From Pseudopyrenochaeta lycopersici (taxonomy: Eukaryota; Ascomycota; Dothideomycetes; Pleosporales; Pseudopyrenochaetaceae), in NCBI GenBank assembly GCA_003313425.1, contig NHZP01000005.1:1054001-1118000 (forward strand): a stretch of DNA of 64,000 bases. Direction: 5' to 3'. The number at the start of each line of letters is the position of its first letter. The first letter of the stretch is position 1. Of this stretch, positions 24,712-34,796 are shown piece after piece. The notes under the pieces are model-generated. The model was not told where the DNA came from and did not search any database. It saw nothing but the letters and a program-made list of their open reading frames with translations. A program made the translations under genes and the position numbers.

Positions 24712-25398
24712 TCATGTCGTTTGCACATCCGCTCTAGCAGCATTTATCAGTCTCTCTTTCCTGCCTTCTTTCCAGGCTTTGTCGAGTGCCTCCAGCTTCC
24801 CACCCATAATTTGCACCTTACCAGGCTCGAGCATAACGACGGCTCGCCGCACATCAACATTCCGTAAGATGAGTTTCACACCCATGGACATGTTGAGATT
24901 TAGCCCCTCAATGCCGCTGAGGTCTAGTGCGTAGATCTTGAGACCTTTGGCATCTTGCAGCAGTAGCTTGAAAGGGCCGTTGCTCTGGATAGGCGAAGCA
25001 GCCTCAGCCGTACCTTCGTTCTCCTGCTCTACAACTCGCACAATCTCCCTTCCCTTTGTCATTTCGCCACGCTCTTTCGCTTCTATCGATTCTACCTGTG
25101 ACCAGCGCGAATGGCCAATATCTTCAATATCCAGTACTTGACATAGAAGTGGCCCTACAAGGAAGCGAGACTGGGTTGTGCCTTTGAGTATGTCCGGAGG
25201 GAAGATGGAGGCTGCCGGCTGGCTCAGGGTAGTGGTGATATCGGTAGCCAGAAGGCGGAAGACGGCTGTCTGCTTGATTGCGGGCAATGGAGTGTTTGGG
25301 CGCGTTGTTGAGACGAAGGCTTGCAGCCATGCTGTGGTGGGGTAGAGATGTCTGGCGTTGAGATGCTGCGTTAGCTCAGCTACGATATTAGCCGCCAT
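24712..25398 (-). CDS. rmi1: RecQ-mediated genome instability protein Rmi1
   Basis: Single exon, 228 aa, close to the size of yeast Rmi1 (241 aa). The C-terminal part is the Rmi1 OB-fold: GPFKLLLQDAKG, LDLSGIEGLNL, GVKLILRNVDVRRAVVMLEPGKVQIMGG and the basic end. The N-terminal half holds the helical bundle (TAWLQAF region) that packs before the OB-fold. Rmi1 binds Top3 and the RecQ helicase (Sgs1/BLM) and stimulates dissolution of double Holliday junctions in the nucleus. The ATG at 25398 is the first in frame. It is divergent from vps51 across 211 bp. Confidence 0.88.
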   Translation of the reverse strand: MAANIVAELTQHLNARHLYPTTAWLQAFVSTTRPNTPLPAIKQTAVFRLLATDITTTLSQPAASIFPPDILKGTTQSRFLVGPLLCQVLDIEDIGHSRWSQVESIEAKERGEMTKGREIVRVVEQENEGTAEAASPIQSNGPFKLLLQDAKGLKIYALDLSGIEGLNLNMSMGVKLILRNVDVRRAVVMLEPGKVQIMGGKLEALDKAWKEGRKERLINAARADVQTT

Positions 25399-25609
25399 TG
25401 CGGTGATCAATTGGTCTGAGGAATTTCTGGGATTTCAATTAGATTCTGTGTTGCAAGACTAGGAGACGCGTCGCGTAAATGACGTGGGGAGCTTGCGAGA
25501 GCTGGCTTGGCACGTCACAAGCTCCAGCTTCGACTACCTTTCAATCGTCGCCAGCCCGTAGTTTTGGTGGAGAGAAACATACATATACGCACCCACAAAA
25601 ACTTTGAAA
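25399..25609. promoter_or_regulatory. Compact bidirectional promoter (rmi1/vps51)
   Basis: Only 211 bp separate the two divergent start codons, so both core promoters and 5'UTRs must fit here. No TATA box is obvious on either side. Confidence 0.5.
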
Positions 25610-26472
25610 ATGTCTACTATAGCTTCACCAAGGGGCAGCATCTCAGTGCGCAGCCCCTCGTCCACGCGTACCTCCTTCGACAGCTCCGCAAGGCCTCCAC
25701 CGAATGCGCGCCGCAATCGAACAGCGCTGCGCGAGTTCTATGGCCTCAAAAACGCAGCCAAAGACGCAGATGCAAAAATCTCGGAAGAGTCGGCAAGGAC
25801 AGAGCTTGGTCCTGAAGAAGATGAGACTCTGACGGAGCTCGATACCGTCGACTTTGATGCTAAGGCCTTCGTAGATGGCTTGCTGGCACGGGAAGGCTTG
25901 AAGGGCGTGCTGAGGGTTGAAGCCGATCTAATCTCGCGTAGGCTGTTCCTTTTATTGCATTGATAGCTGGTAGTTAATCGGTTTTTGCAGAAATCCGAAA
26001 TCTTGACAGCGATAGGAAGTCGCTCGTATACGACAATTATTCCAAGCTACTCTCAGCAACCAGCACTATTCGCCGAATGCGTGGCAATATGGACCCTCTG
26101 GCTCCCACAACTCACACTCTCGGACCAGCCATCTCTCACATCGCCGAAACTGCTGCTTCGTTGGCTTCCTCAATGCACAGCGTGCCGCCAACACCACAAG
26201 GCTTAGGGATCGACATACGAGTCGAGAAAGATGATGCAGAGCAGGAGGGGTTGGATAGGAAACGAACCCAGAAAGAGACGGTCAAATGGGTACTGGACAC
26301 GCCACGCCGTTTACGTTCATTGATCGATCAAGAACAAGACGAGGATGCTGAAAAAGAGTGGGCAGAAGTTAGTCAGATCCTCGATCAGTGGAAAGACGTC
26401 GCAGGAGTGAAGGAGCTTAGAGAAGAGTGCGAGGGCATCATGGACGAGGAGGAGGACGAGGAGTCTGATTGA
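25610..26472 (+). CDS. vps51: GARP complex subunit Vps51
   Basis: Exons 25610-25937 and 25991-26472 (53-nt intron) give 269 aa. The Vps51 signature is clear: RRNRTALREFYGLK, then DFDAKAFVDGLL, and across the splice join IRNLDSDRKSLVYDNYSKLLSATSTIRRMR. The N-terminal 35 residues are Ser/Pro/Arg-rich, and the C-terminus is a run of Glu/Asp. In yeast, Vps51 links the GARP tether (Vps52-53-54) to the SNARE Tlg1 for endosome-to-Golgi traffic. The short length is that of fungal Vps51, not of the ~780-aa animal protein. Confidence 0.92.
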
Positions 26473-26719
26473 ACTTTCGTCCAATAATTTCGAGCTGTTT
26501 GCCAAGCCGCAGAAGTCTGCCATATCTAGTTGAGCTGTTTGGCCACCAACCACGCCGATTCAGTCTCAAAGATGCCCATCTCGCCGGGTCTCTCCGCAAC
26601 AAGCTACGAACACAATACCGATATCCTTGGGCCATCTGCAGCCTTACCAACGAACACTGCACTATCTAATGGCATACCAGGAGACAATTTCCGCGCTCAT
26701 TTGAAGGACCCACGTCCTG

Positions 26720-27032
26720 TTACATTGAGATGGTAATCGCTGTCGTACCAATGGCTGGCTCCATCTTCACCTCAACATTTGTAAGCTCAGCGTGCTTGCT
26801 ACCACTGCTTGGAGTGACGTGCATGAGCAGAACGCCAAAGCTCTTCACGAACTCGGTCGCGAGCATGGCGGAATTGCTGCGTATTGCCGATCGCTTTCGT
26901 CCACACAGCATTTGTATCTGGCTTCTCATCCATAAAGGCTAAATGGAAAGACATATCGACAGCGGCTCGCTTGTGCTTGTGCAGGAGGTCGTACACTTTG
27001 TGCTCAGACACGTGTGGCGTCATATCTGGCAT
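26720..27032 (-). pseudogene. Frameshifted gene relic, family unknown
   Basis: Two overlapping minus-strand frames both look coding and together make one protein of roughly 100 residues. The first starts with ATG at 27032 (MPDMTPHVSEHKVYDLLHKH...). The second continues with LATEFVKSFGVLLMHVTPS and ends at 26720. The change of frame lies around 26875-26895 and needs one extra base; no GT-AG intron fits because the frames overlap. The simplest reading is a single-base insertion in a small or truncated gene, or a base-calling error. The product is not recognised. Confidence 0.45.
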
Positions 27033-28729
27033 GACGTATGGCAGAATTGGGGTTACTCAGTCCCAGAGTTCGCTACTAACTAGACGGCGGTGAAATGACT
27101 CTCGATGAGCCGCCTACTGTGTAACCTCGACGCCAAGTGTCGTACATCAATCCTACCTCAACTACTGGTAGTTATGCGAATGCATCAAGAAAAACACAGC
27201 TAGTGAAAGTAGGGAACCACGATACCTATTCATGGCTCAGGATTAATAAATACCACATATATGTCTGGTCAACTCTTTCCCTCGCAATACTGCTAGCATC
27301 AGTGGACAGAACGATGTGCGGTTTGTCGCACGCTATCTATAACATAACAATACATGTGCCCTTTGGCGGCTGCGCGGCCCGCAATGTTTACTAGCAAGAG
27401 AAGCGTCTGTCCATCTTGACAATCTTGACCAGGAGTACAAGCTCCCGAAGCAGCGCAGACCTCTGTTTCGGATTGATACACTAGTTTCGACGATATGATC
27501 GTGAAAACTCAACTTGGAAAGAACTTGACGTCATGTGTCGTTGATTCTAGATTTCGATCTTGAAGCGCACGGCTTCGGAAATGGCAAGCCCCGGTCATTT
27601 CACCTGATTGTTTTTAGGCGACCGACTGCAGGGTCCGGGGATCCAGGGATGACTTCCTGGAACGACCGTGCACAACAGATACTGTAACAAGGGGCCAACA
27701 AACCACCAAATTTCCCACCATCACCCTCAACTTCTTCATTCTTTTCGAAAGCATATTGCTTAAACTTGTGAAAGCGTTTGCAATGCACACATGTGAAGTG
27801 GTAATTAGGTGCGAAACCTTGGTCGTGACGGCACAGTCAAACACGGACGTTACTTGAAAATGCAAAGCGCCTCGGCCAATTTCCACTTTCTCGACAGCGC
27901 TTGTGGCGAGACGGAAAATCTTAACGCCCGCCATCCATTATCAGTCTAGAGGGTAACACATGGCTACACCCAGCGAGCCATGACCTTGGAGCCGAGATGA
28001 AAGTACCCCGGTCAGTCTCGCAGCCTCGTTCTGGCTGAAACGTAGATACTCTTCCATAGCCTCACGCATGAAAGATTGATGAATATGTAGCACAACCACA
28101 TCTTTGTCCGATGGGCACACGAGACAATCTAGTAGTGCAATGCCGAGGCTTCTACCCCTTGATTGTACGGGAAGGGTGGAGAAGATGGAATCCTTCGAAC
28201 TCCATCGAAGGCTGCCTTTCAGTGCACGTTTCATGTTTACCTTGCCATCGAGTCACGCCCGAAGGTTCTGGACCAAGAACAGATCGTACACAAGGTATAC
28301 ACTCGTATGCATGTGTTGCTCCCTAAATCCTCCTCTCCGATCTAGACTAAGCCCGTCACGCCAACCTTCTTTTTAACGGTCACCCGCAGCTAAACGATGC
28401 CTCTAGCCTATTCATGGCGCTAGACACCCGCGAAGTGGTTATGACACCTGCATGTCGACCCGCCACAATCTTCGGTGGCTGCTTTAGTCAGGTACACTGC
28501 CGACATGTAATCACCAAGCGAGATGGAGATGTTTCAAGCCTGCTGGTAAGGAGAGAAGAGTATAAAACGATTCAAGGACCCATTGATGGAAAGGCACGCT
28601 TGACGCTCACACTCTTTTTTCACTCGCTCTTTTCCAGTGTTTGACTTTCAATCTTTTACTTCGTGAACAATCTTTTCACCGACCACTCTTTACATACCAA
28701 GTCACTTATTCAAGTTCCGAATTACCAAA
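27033..28729. other. Intergenic, upstream of the AA9 gene
   Basis: A 97-codon minus frame at 27941-28234 and smaller ones occur but lack family features. The 3' part is the AA9 promoter and 5'UTR. Confidence 0.5.
28561..28567 (+). promoter_or_regulatory. TATA box of the AA9 gene
   Basis: TATAAAA lies 169 bp before the AA9 start codon. Strongly induced secreted-enzyme genes commonly carry TATA boxes with leaders of this size. Confidence 0.5.
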
Positions 28730-29790
28730 ATGAAGACTTCATCTATCCTTGCTCTCGCGCTTGCTGGCGGTGCTAAGCTCGCTGCTGCCCATGCTACAGT
28801 CTGGGAGATCGCCGTCAATGGCAAGGCCCAGGGTGTTGGAAACAAGGCCGGCGGATATATCGATACTCCCCCCAACAACTCCCCCATTGTTGATGTCACT
28901 TCAAGCAACATGCAGTGCAATGTTGCCAACATCAAAGCATCCACGGCCATTACTGTCGCTGGTAGTGATGAGATCACTGTAAGTATTTTCTGTTCACTTT
29001 GTGCATGAAACAGACACTGACTTTGCCTCTTCACACCTAGTTCGAATGGCACCACGATTCCAACCAAGCCAGTGACGACATCATCGCCTCATCCCACAAC
29101 GGCCCAATCATGGTCTACATCTCCAAGGCCGGCTCGTCTCTGTCCTGGACCAAGATCGCCGAAGACGGCTGGGACGGCAAGTCATGGGCTGTTCAGAAGC
29201 TCATTGCCGGTAGCTACACTGGAAAGCCCGGCCAGCACAAGGCCAAGCTGCCTAACCTAGCCCCTGGCGATTATATTCTGCGTCCTGAAATTATTGCCCT
29301 CCACGAGGGTAACCGCCAGGGTGGTGCTCAGTTCTACATGGAGTGCATTCACATCAAGGTCACCGGCTCGGGAACCGTCGCTCTGCCAGCGGGTGTCAGC
29401 TTCCCTGGAGCGTACAAGGCGACTGACCCCGGTGTGCTCTTCGATCTCTACAACTCCTTCTCCAGCTACCCTATCCCCGGCCCTAAGGTCTTCAGCGGTA
29501 CTGGCAGCGGTAGCGCTCCGGCAGTTACCACCAAGGCCCCTGCTGCGGCCACTTCCAAGGCTGCCACTCCTGCTACCTCAAAGGCTGCCGTCACCACTGC
29601 TAAGCCGGCTGCTGCGTCCCCAACCAAGGCTACCACTCTTGCTACTGTTGCTAAGCCAGCTCCCACTGCCGGTAGAGGTACCGCTCAGCGCTGGGGACAG
29701 TGCGGTGGAAAGGGCTACACTGGCGCAACTACTTGCGTCTCCGGCACTACATGCAAGAAGCAGAACGACTATTACTCGCAGTGCTTGTAA
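28730..29790 (+). CDS. AA9 lytic polysaccharide monooxygenase with CBM1
   Basis: Exons 28730-28978 and 29041-29790 (62-nt intron) give 332 aa. A 20-residue signal peptide ends in AAA, leaving His21 as the mature N-terminus, the essential first ligand of the copper histidine brace. The second His lies in FEWHHDS just after the intron, and the axial Tyr is in QFYMEC. The AA9 domain runs to about residue 250. A Thr/Ala/Pro/Lys linker follows, then a C-terminal CBM1 with the pattern [15 protein letters not shown]...YYSQCL. AA9 enzymes cleave cellulose and some hemicelluloses oxidatively using copper and H2O2 or O2, so this is a plant-cell-wall enzyme. Confidence 0.96.
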
Positions 29791-30394
29791 ATGTCTGAAA
29801 CGTCAGCCTAAGACGACGATATTAAGACTGGGGTCTTCATTTTTCGAACTTTTCTTTGGACATATATCATGATAGATATCAGCGGGCTTGCCTGCGCTAA
29901 ACGGTCCTGACGGCCGTTTGTTCCATTCTCTTGTAAATATGTAATTTTCACGACGAATTGGAATCTGTGCTTTTTCGGCTTCCTTATGACGACTTCGTGC
30001 AGTGTTTTATGATTTCCTTTGCTATGAATGCCCTCAAGCGGCTGGTCACTTTTTGAGGCATCGCTGACTATTGAGTTACGAAGATCAGCCATTTCACACA
30101 TAGCAGCTTCGGTCTGGATGCATAATCAGCCCGATCACGCCTCACGGTGAAGTGTACGCCTTTGTTGCGTAACTGTGGGAGCAAGCCCTAACACGAGGCT
30201 GGGCTTACTAACGATTCGCTTTGCCGCGGCATCAAAGTCGCCATTGGACCCTGCATGAAGGCAACGCCGACACTCGGGAACTAACTCGTCACAAGTCGGA
30301 GACAGATGACAACCCGCAACTCAACCCTTCATTACTCACTCTCCTTCGAGTTTTCACCGCACACTGGACTCATGAGAGCCCATAAACCGCCTTC
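29791..30394. other. Intergenic
   Basis: 3'UTR of the AA9 gene and promoter of the Mpv17-family gene. Nothing else seen. Confidence 0.5.
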
Positions 30395-31364
30395 ATGATA
30401 CGCACTCCTTGCGCCTGGGCCCGTAGTGGTCTACGGCGCACACCTTGCTCCCGGAACAGCAATGCCGGAAATGTCACGAACCTCGGATGCGCAAGCCCAA
30501 GGCCATCACCCTCGCACGTTACCCGCCGATGCAATGCATCGAAGCCTCCTGTAGGGCAAAAAGCGCCCGAGACCGCGCAGACCATTCCCGGGCCTAGCTG
30601 GCTCTGGCTCGAGCCCATCTACGAACCCTTTCGCGCATACGGTCGCGTACAACAAAGGAAGCCGTATATGACACAGTTTGTGTCTTCTCTAGTGATATAC
30701 TTTGTCGGAGACTTGGTGGCTCAGAGCATCACCCAACCAGCGGAGGGCGCAGAAAAGGCTCAAGAGCCGGTCGAGGAAAAGGGATGGGTCCAGCAGTGGA
30801 GCGATGACCGCGACTGGGCGCGGACTGGTCGTGCCATTGTTATAGGAGGCTTGAGTTCAATTCCAGCGTATAAATGGTTTCTCTGGCTGGGAAACAACTT
30901 CAACTACAGCTCCAAGATACTATCCCTTACGACCAAGGTCCGTCTTTCTTCCATTCAGGCCTCTCTAGCAACTACTAATAATGCGCCAGGTCGTAGTAAA
31001 CCAAGCTCTCTTCACCCCAGTCTTCAACTCCTACTTCTTTGGCATGCAGACCCTTCTCAGCGGCGCAACATTTCCCGAGATTATTGAGCGAATCAAGAAC
31101 ACAGTACCTACAAGCTGGATCAACAGCTGTAAGCTGTGGCCAGCCGTTACGGCATTCAGTTTTACATATATACCCATACAGTACAGGAGCATTTTTGGAG
31201 GCGTAATTGCGATCGGATGGCAGACATATCTCAGCTTGCTCAATCAAAGGGCAGCGGCTGCAGAAGAGAAAGAGCAGGGAGCGGGCCATAGAGAGAGGAG
31301 CCACGTCAGAGCTGTTGAAGCAGTGGAGGCTTGTGGACACGAGAAGCAGAAATGTGCTGCTTGA
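30395..31364 (+). CDS. Mpv17/PMP22-family mitochondrial or peroxisomal membrane protein
   Basis: Exons 30395-30937 and 30990-31364 (52-nt intron) give 305 aa. The first ~55 residues are Arg/Ser/Cys-rich and nearly free of acids, like a mitochondrial presequence. The family pattern follows: YEPFRAYGRVQQRKPYMTQ, a helix with YFVGDLVAQ, DWARTGRA, then NQALFTPVFNSYFFGM, and the C-terminal signature WPAVTAFSFTYIPIQYRSIFGGVIAIGWQTYLS (quoted in part). Yeast Sym1 and animal Mpv17 sit in the inner mitochondrial membrane and affect metabolite flux and mtDNA stability. This is a longer paralogue type common in filamentous fungi. The Glu/Ala/Arg-rich end after the last helix is probably disordered. Confidence 0.87.
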
Positions 31365-32015
31365 TCTCACTGAAAGACTTGTTCATCAACACGCGACATT
31401 TTGGGCACTTTCACATATATGTTTCGATCACTACGGCTGTTCGTTGAATGATACTACTAGACTTGAACAGTCAATATCTCTTTTGTCAAAATACATAGAT
31501 TAAAGCTAGATGGGATGCATGAGAGATTGGCGTTGTGTAGTGGGCATACCAGACGCTTTGAGATTCGATACAAATACATTTTAGCGTTGTACTATAAACA
31601 ATCTCTTTATCACAAGGCATTTCGATTTCTCAGACTACTTATCTCGTTGATCAGACCATGCTTCTTCCTATGCTTTCTTCTGCTCCCCAGGATTGTGAAC
31701 GACCCCACCAATGACCCTCCTTCGGCCCGAGCAGCTCCACACTTTACTGCTCCGCTCACTGCTTGTCAAAATTAACGTCATTCGAGTAGAGAATGTTCCA
31801 TACAAGCGACTAGTCCAAATAGGATTCCCTTGCACACCAACCAAAGCGGTAACAACCGCGGAAAGCATCGTATGATGTCACAATGGTGTTCATTTCTCAA
31901 AAAATAAAAATGAAAGTAGAAATACCTGATCGTCTTTTGTCTGCATTAACCCGGCTGCTAATTAAACTGCTGCTTTTCTCGTTTTTATTTCAGCGAATTA
32001 ATACAGAATTAAAGT
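31365..32015. other. Intergenic
   Basis: AT-rich spacer between the Mpv17-type gene and the hexokinase. No gene supported. Confidence 0.5.
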
Positions 32016-33554
32016 ATGGCGACATCAGCAAAACAGCATATTAACGATAATTCGTACACCTCCTGGCAGCAACGATCTGAGCTCGAAAAGCTTGCCGACT
32101 TACCTCGTGAGCTAGATGAAGAGCTCACAAAGTTGGATCAAGAGTTTTGGGTCTCTGGTGGGAAGCTAAAGGAGATAGTGAACGTCTTTCGAGAAGAACT
32201 AGACGAAGGGTTATCGAAAGATGGCCAGAATGTTCCTATGAACGTTTCTTGGGTTCACAGCCTCCCCAGTGGCAAGGAGAAAGGTACCATCTTGACTTTA
32301 GATTTGGGCGGCACCAATCTTCGGGTTTGCAAAGTGATCCTGCATGGTGATGAGGCTGAGGGCAAGGAGAAAAGTACACTAGATCAAGAAGAGTACAAAA
32401 TACCTGAAGATCTTAAAACTGGCGATGCTGAGAGTCTATGGACTTTTATTGCAGAGAAGGTAGAAGCTTTTGTGAAAGAAAAAGGCCTGGATAAGGAATA
32501 CAGCAAGGACAAGCCCATGCCACTGGGTTTCACATTCTCGTATCCGGCCACACAGAAACGCATCGACCATGCGGTCTTGCAAACTTGGACTAAAGGCTTC
32601 GATATAAAAGGTGTGGAAGGAAACGATGCGGCGCAGCAATTTCGAGAGAAGATTGAAGAAAGGGGTCTACCGCTTGAGCTCATCTGCGTGATCAACGACA
32701 CTGTCGGGGCGATGATAGCGTCCGCGTACAACGACCCGGAGACCATCATCGGTGCAATTTTCGGCACAGGATGTAACGCAGCGTACATGGCCACCCTGAC
32801 CGACATAAAGAAACTAGATTCAAATGATAGGAGGATTACAGAAGCACAGAATGATAAGAGCAGGGGGGCAGATGAGAAAATGGCTATTAATTGCGAATAC
32901 GGCGCTTTCGACAACTCGCACAGCGTGCTGCCACGGACAAAGTATGACCAGCAGATCGACGACGAGTCTCCAAGGCCAGGCGAGCAGACGTTCGAAAAGC
33001 TCTCGGCGGGCTTGTACCTGGGCGAGATATTCCGCCTTATACTTGTAGACCTCGCGGACCGCGGGCTCATCTTCAAAGACCACGATACCGGCAAACTTCG
33101 AGAAAGCTACGCACTGGACACGGGCTTCCTCTCCCAACTCGAAGACGATGAATCCCCCAACTTCTCCGAAACACGTACCTTGTTTCGTAAGAAACTCAAT
33201 CTTGACCCTTCAGACGTCGAAATCGAACTCTCGCGTCGCCTCGCCGAACTTATCGCCGTCCGCGGCGCCCGTCTCTGCGCTTGTGGCATAGCGGCTATTT
33301 GCACCAAAGAGAACATTTGCAAGGGCCATGTAGCTGCTGATGGTAGTGTAGCGAACAAGCACCCGAAGTTCAAGAGGCGCTGGGCGAGAGCGTTAGGCGA
33401 GATTTTGGGCTGGAAAGAAGAGTGGAGTGAGGATGAGGATGGCGCGGGTGGGCCAATTAAGATGACGAGTGCAGAGGATGGGAGTGGAGTTGGCTGTGCG
33501 ATTATCGCTGCTATGGAGTTGGTGAGACGGGAGGGGAGGAAGGGAAGGCTGTGA
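32016..33554 (+). CDS. Hexokinase (intronless)
   Basis: Single exon, 512 aa, full hexokinase length. Phosphate-1 motif LDLGGTNLRV, sugar-binding FTFSYPATQ and TWTKGFDI, catalytic Asp in NDTVGA, GTGCNAAY and MAINCEYGAFDN, and the adenosine motif EDGSGVGCAII are all present. NCEYGAFDN and SPRPGEQTFEKLSAGLYLGEIFRL match true fungal hexokinases rather than glucokinases or the regulatory, catalytically dead HxkC/D types. It should phosphorylate glucose or fructose with ATP in the cytosol. Odd points are the lack of introns and a Cys in GTGCNAAY where Val is usual. Neighbours suggest no shared pathway; the downstream permease is unrelated. Confidence 0.93.
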   Translation: MATSAKQHINDNSYTSWQQRSELEKLADLPRELDEELTKLDQEFWVSGGKLKEIVNVFREELDEGLSKDGQNVPMNVSWVHSLPSGKEKGTILTLDLGGTNLRVCKVILHGDEAEGKEKSTLDQEEYKIPEDLKTGDAESLWTFIAEKVEAFVKEKGLDKEYSKDKPMPLGFTFSYPATQKRIDHAVLQTWTKGFDIKGVEGNDAAQQFREKIEERGLPLELICVINDTVGAMIASAYNDPETIIGAIFGTGCNAAYMATLTDIKKLDSNDRRITEAQNDKSRGADEKMAINCEYGAFDNSHSVLPRTKYDQQIDDESPRPGEQTFEKLSAGLYLGEIFRLILVDLADRGLIFKDHDTGKLRESYALDTGFLSQLEDDESPNFSETRTLFRKKLNLDPSDVEIELSRRLAELIAVRGARLCACGIAAICTKENICKGHVAADGSVANKHPKFKRRWARALGEILGWKEEWSEDEDGAGGPIKMTSAEDGSGVGCAIIAAMELVRREGRKGRL

Positions 33555-34126
33555 GAAGCATGCCAGTGGATTGGGCGGTGTAGTCGAGAGATGGCTGCGA
33601 TCAGTACAGATATATGAAGCTGCTTGAGATTCTCAAATGAACTAATTTTCATTCTTCGACAGAACCTATTTCCATTTATACTGTAGTTGAAGTAGTTTGG
33701 TTCTACCGAGGTCTTCAATGTGATTGATAGGCTTCAACAGAACTAAATTCTCGGTATACTAATTTTGATTCATCAAATCACGGACAGGTTAACTGATTTT
33801 ATAGGTTTAGTACACAGTTTTATGCTCGTACAGACAAACACTGCTGTAGATTCATGGAATTCGTTGTTCTAAACGCGATGCAAACCGCACTGCGCCATTA
33901 GCGCGACTAATGACGAAACAGAGTCGCTGTAGATCCTTCCGTACCATGTGCGGCTATTGAACAGGAGAGTCTAATCAATCTCCCGAATTAATAAAAGGGT
34001 ATGCTCATCGATGGCAGAGAACGAGTCATAAGTTTTGGCAGGTTGCCTCGTGTATTAAGATGGCGGATCGAGGGTTATCTTCTTCCGCTTGGTAAGTATC
34101 TAACTATCCAATTGCAACTTCTTTAC
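33555..34126. other. Intergenic
   Basis: AT-rich spacer. A GTAAGTAT donor-like sequence near 34092 may belong to a 5'UTR intron of the following pseudogene. Confidence 0.4.
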
Positions 34127-34679
34127 ATGGCTGACTTATCTGAAGCACCACCTTGCTTAAAACCCCTTGGCAAGTACCCTCTTACTGGGGGTTGTCCTTG
34201 CTCAAATGTACGCTACACACTATCGTCATCGCCATTGATCGTCCATGCCGGCCATTGCACGTACTGAGCGCGAAACTGGGACTTCATTCGCCCTAAATGC
34301 CATCTATGAGCCTGACCGCGTGAAAATCACGCTCTCAACTGGAGAGACTGGGTCTAGGGCTGAGTCGAAGCTGCTCCGTAAAGGGGTGCCAACAGCCACG
34401 TCTGGAAAGGAAGGCCAGATCCTCGTGCGCTGCCCAGACTGTTTCACTGTTGTGTATAGTCATTACCTTAGTGGTGGGCCTTTAGTCATAGTCAGGGTAG
34501 GAACTATAGATGGCGTTGTCGATGTCGATGGCGCATATGTGCCAAATGGTGGGTTGGAGCCACACGCACACATTTTTGCTGGGGATGGAGAAGCCAAAAG
34601 GAGTAATCGACATAGATGGTTCTCGATTCCAGAAGGCAGTGTAGTGTTTGAAGGATACGGATCACGGGAGCAGTATTAG
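34127..34679 (+). pseudogene. GFA-domain (glutathione-dependent formaldehyde-activating-like) pseudogene
   Basis: The GFA/CENP-V zinc fold is split between two frames. The first runs from ATG 34127 through LTGGCPCSNVRYTL to GHCTY and stops at TGA 34265-34267. The second frame continues directly with RETGTSFALNA and carries the later pair VRCPDCFTVVYSHY and the rest of the domain to 34679. The break falls exactly where the family has a Cys-x-x-Cys: the second Cys and its neighbour are lost by a net two-base deletion around 34264-34268. No intron can bridge it. GFA proteins are small zinc proteins of mostly unknown substrate. As sequenced this gene cannot make the domain. Confidence 0.8.
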
Positions 34680-34796
34680 CCTAAGGAGAGTCTGGAGAGA
34701 ATCGCAGCGTTTACGAAGTCGAACATCGTTACAGCGCCTATCTAGATAAAGAAAAGGTTATTTTTAGGGGAGTAAGACTAGGCTCTACTAAGCTAT

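Noticed and set aside
27941..28234. 97-codon minus frame in the AA9 upstream region
   Set aside because: No domain, mirrored by open plus frames, and no splice-compatible upstream exon.
32384..33094. Long minus frames across the hexokinase
   Set aside because: Antisense shadows of a gene with complete hexokinase motifs.
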